Part shown: in pieces, positions 3,930 to 6,266 of the stretch
Position numbering within the stretch: the stretch's first letter is position 1
Layout: the number at the start of each line of letters is the position of its first letter
Assembly: GCA_002011685.1 (NCBI GenBank)
Contig: MTOL01000408.1
Span: 15,223 to 21,488, forward strand
Origin: Deferribacteres bacterium JdFR-76
GTDB taxonomy: Bacteria; Zhuqueibacterota; JdFR-76
Direction: 5' to 3'
DNA length: 6,266 bases
Made by a program: the position numbers and the translations under genes
The notes under the pieces: model-generated
Databases searched by the model: none
The model's input: only the letters and a program-made list of their open reading frames with translations
Told to the model about the DNA's origin: nothing

Positions 3930-6266
3930 CGGTTGACCTCCTCCTCAAAAATCACCCGAACCGTTTTGGTCTCAAAAGGTGAGAACTTCAAGTGCAGTTT
4001 TTTCCCTTTCCACTCGACGGGTCCCTGCTCATGTTCCAGAAAATCGGTCTCCACAGCCTGGCGGATATCACCCCACAGCTCGCATTCTACTCCGGCTTCC
4101 GTACCATGGGCTTCGTAGAAGCGGAAAATCCATCCATTGCCGGTTTCCGGTTTTTTCAGGGCATCCAGAACCACGTTATCTGCATCCATTGTCACAAAAG
4201 AACGCCGCACGGGCCAGCCGCCTTTGCCCCTTGAAAAGGGCTGAATCAGCAGCGCATTGTTGAACTGATGACCGAGCCGCACGGTCCCGGCTGTTCGCCA
4301 GTCTCCTGCATGCGGATAAATGGCATACCGGAAAGTATGCTTCCCACGGTCGGCCGTTGGATCCGGAGAGGAAGGCGACCGCAGCAGTGTGATGCGCATC
4401 CGGTTGCCGTGAATGTCGTATCCATATTTGCTATCGGTGATTAGACTAACGCCGTAAGAACCATCACTCAAATCAATCCAGCGGAGTGCAGGCACCTCAA
4501 ACCTCGCCCGCTCCCACGAATTGTTCATAGTTGTCGGCCGCCGGATGGCCGCATTGGGAATCTCGTATGTGGCACTGTCGGCCTGAACATTCACCGGTAT
4601 TTCCAGCTTCGCCAGGACATGCTCTTCCCACCAGTCGATCTGCATGCGGACCTCAATATAGGGCAGGTTCTTGTAGAGGATAATATCCTGGATAAAAAAC
4701 GAAGATGGGAAATCCTTCGTAGGCGCGTACCGCTGTTTTGCTGGCCCCAGAAACGACTTCCTGACGCGGATTCGGGCGAAAACAGGACCATCATCCAGCA
4801 GGCGCACCTCATCCGCCCGGTTCAGTTTCCAATCTTTTCCCGTATACCCGATATTCCATGCATCCCACTGTTTCGGTTTGTCTTCATACAGGTGAATCAA
4901 ATTCCCTTCCCCCGATCCATCCAGAACCTCCCGCGCGTTTACTTTGTCATAGATGGAGCGGATATTTCCAGACTTGCGGTCCACCTCAAGCCGGAAATAC
5001 CGACCTTCTACGATATTCCGTTCCGGATTCACTTTTGCGGGCGCAACCTTGGCAACGTTTCGGACCCGGAAAACGGCATATCCAAAAGAGGGCACATCTT
5101 CCGCAACAAAGACAACCCAGCGGCCTGTCTCGTCGGCCAGGATCTGGCTGGCAACCGGGTTGCCTTCGGCGGTCAAAATTTCGACCCCGGACGCTCCAGG
5201 AAGAGGAAGGTACACCACATCCGTGCGTGGCCAGTTCAGCGGGTTGAATACCAGCAAAAAACGCTCCTGCGGCATCCCGGGCGAAATCTTAACCTGAGAG
5301 GCTAGCAACCGCAGGGAAGAAACCAGTATTCCATTCACGCTGGTGAAGACATTGCGGTAATCCTCCAGCGCATCCCGGTAAATCGGAGCAATCCCTGAAC
5401 CTGGCAAAATGTCATGGAACTGATTGAAAAGCACCTTCCACCAGTTTTCCCGCAGAACTTCCTGCGGGTAAGGTGCTCCAAATTGGCCCATCAAGGCGGC
5501 CACTTTTTCCGCATTGGCCAGCAATATTTCCGATTTGCGGTTGGCTGCCTTGACAGCCGCCTGGGTGGTGTACGTCCCCCGGTGATATTCCAGGTAAAGC
5601 TCGTCCCGCCATTCCGGAAGATTGCTGAGGTCTTCAGACATCAGCCTGGCAATGTAATCGTGTGCACGGATAAACTGGATATTCGGAAATACGGTCGCTT
5701 TCTTATATTTCAGGTAACTTTCCAGCATCTGCTTTTCAGGCCCCCCGCCATGATCGCCAAAACCAAAAAGGACGAGTACATCTTTCCGTCCGGTGTTCAG
5801 CTCATTTTGCCGGATGGCCGATGTGATTTCCTTGATCCGCAGCCGGCCCACATACCCGGTATAGGGGAAATACGTCAATACCCGCGAACCATCGGCACCA
5901 ACCCACCAGAAAAGGTGATACGGAAACCGGTTGGTGTCGTTCCAGCTGATTTTTTGCGTAATAAAGGCGGTAATTCCGCTTTTGCGCAAAAATTGAGGCA
6001 TGTTCCAGTTATAGCCGAAAGAATCCGGATTCCACCCCAGGGTAACATCGGTCCCGAATTTCTCGGCAAAATACAGCTTTCCGTAAAGGAGCTGCCGCAC
6101 CCAAGATTCTCCCCCAATCAGATTGCAATCCGGTTCTACCACCATTCCGCCTGTAATTTCCCAGCGCCCTTCCTTAACCCGCTGGCGGATGCCAGCAAAA
6201 ATTTCAGGATACTGCTCTTCCATCCAGCGGTACGCCTGAGCCTGGCTCTGGGCAAAAACAAAATCG
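3923..6266 (-). CDS. Alpha-mannosidase, glycoside hydrolase family 38 (N-terminus outside window)
   Basis: 780 residues are visible, running off the right edge with no true start; the ATG at 6223 is internal. Numbering from the first visible residue, FVFAQSQAQAYRWMEEQYPEIF opens in the middle of the catalytic barrel. GWNPDSFGYNW contains Asp81, the expected nucleophile and zinc ligand. GDHGGGP lies at 170-176 and HRGTYT at 228-233. FNQFHDILPGSG follows, with His284 the expected zinc ligand. A helical middle domain surrounds this last motif, and the C-terminal beta domains begin near FNPLNWPR (340-347). They include KYGYDIHGN and YPHAGDW (613-656) and end with PFETKTVR. The His-x-Asp zinc pair typical of the barrel start must lie beyond the window. 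GH38 enzymes hydrolyse alpha-mannosidic bonds with retention. Linkage, substrate and cell location cannot be read here. No frameshift is seen. Its last bases overlap the next gene, forming an operon. Confidence 0.95.
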   Translation of the reverse strand, partial: DFVFAQSQAQAYRWMEEQYPEIFAGIRQRVKEGRWEITGGMVVEPDCNLIGGESWVRQLLYGKLYFAEKFGTDVTLGWNPDSFGYNWNMPQFLRKSGITAFITQKISWNDTNRFPYHLFWWVGADGSRVLTYFPYTGYVGRLRIKEITSAIRQNELNTGRKDVLVLFGFGDHGGGPEKQMLESYLKYKKATVFPNIQFIRAHDYIARLMSEDLSNLPEWRDELYLEYHRGTYTTQAAVKAANRKSEILLANAEKVAALMGQFGAPYPQEVLRENWWKVLFNQFHDILPGSGIAPIYRDALEDYRNVFTSVNGILVSSLRLLASQVKISPGMPQERFLLVFNPLNWPRTDVVYLPLPGASGVEILTAEGNPVASQILADETGRWVVFVAEDVPSFGYAVFRVRNVAKVAPAKVNPERNIVEGRYFRLEVDRKSGNIRSIYDKVNAREVLDGSGEGNLIHLYEDKPKQWDAWNIGYTGKDWKLNRADEVRLLDDGPVFARIRVRKSFLGPAKQRYAPTKDFPSSFFIQDIILYKNLPYIEVRMQIDWWEEHVLAKLEIPVNVQADSATYEIPNAAIRRPTTMNNSWERARFEVPALRWIDLSDGSYGVSLITDSKYGYDIHGNRMRITLLRSPSSPDPTADRGKHTFRYAIYPHAGDWRTAGTVRLGHQFNNALLIQPFSRGKGGWPVRRSFVTMDADNVVLDALKKPETGNGWIFRFYEAHGTEAGVECELWGDIRQAVETDFLEHEQGPVEWKGKKLHLKFSPFETKTVRVIFEEEVNRW
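3936..3942 (-). promoter_or_regulatory. Strong Shine-Dalgarno inside the mannosidase 3' end
   Basis: AGGAGGT on the minus strand lies 6 nt before the ATG at 3929 and is still inside the mannosidase coding sequence, where it helps encode the EEVNRW tail. With the 7-nt ATGGTAA start/stop overlap it indicates translational coupling of the two genes. Confidence 0.75.

Noticed and set aside
4619..5305. 228-codon plus-strand open frame opposite the mannosidase
   Set aside because: The minus frame here is continuous GH38 with conserved motifs; this is an antisense shadow.
1..6266. CRISPR array, tRNA, rRNA, insertion sequence or defence system
   Set aside because: I looked for regular direct repeats, tRNA-like clover-leaf arms, transposase motifs and nuclease motifs and found none.

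Overview
The window looks like bacterial chromosomal DNA with four recognisable genes and one gene tail. The predicted lipoproteins, a PGWGQ-type membrane domain (resembling DUF5683) and a C-terminal tail carrying D-T-x-x-Y-D-V repeats all suggest the FCB superphylum (Calditrichota-, Bacteroidota- or KSB1-like). That placement is an inference from protein style, because no rRNA or marker gene is present.

Layout. Positions 1-210 (+) hold the last 69 codons of a gene that begins before the window. It converges on a minus-strand gene at 386-1345, a predicted lipoprotein with an LPP20-like N-terminal domain and a PGWGQ membrane domain. Between the two lies a nested inverted repeat with a T tract, a likely terminator. 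Upstream on the minus strand is a second, smaller LPP20-like lipoprotein (1577-2179). The two proteins share a clear sequence pattern and look like paralogues. The 231-bp gap between them contains a TTGACA -35-like site overlapped by a small inverted repeat, so the downstream gene may have its own promoter. Positions 2180-2969 carry no convincing gene. They hold a 19-nt inverted repeat just upstream of the small lipoprotein and a good candidate terminator for the operon to the right.

The right half (2970-6266) is a two-gene minus-strand operon. A GH38 alpha-mannosidase, cut by the window edge and so missing its N-terminus, overlaps by 7 nt a gene for a secreted beta-sandwich protein with a PA14-like, putative carbohydrate-binding segment. 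The overlap and the strong internal Shine-Dalgarno site point to coupled expression. A joint role in handling mannose-containing glycans is the natural reading, but the substrate cannot be read from the sequence.

I found no CRISPR array, tRNA, rRNA, insertion sequence, phage gene or recognisable defence system. The least explained items are the paired LPP20-like lipoproteins, one fused to a membrane domain, and the 790-bp gene-free stretch.
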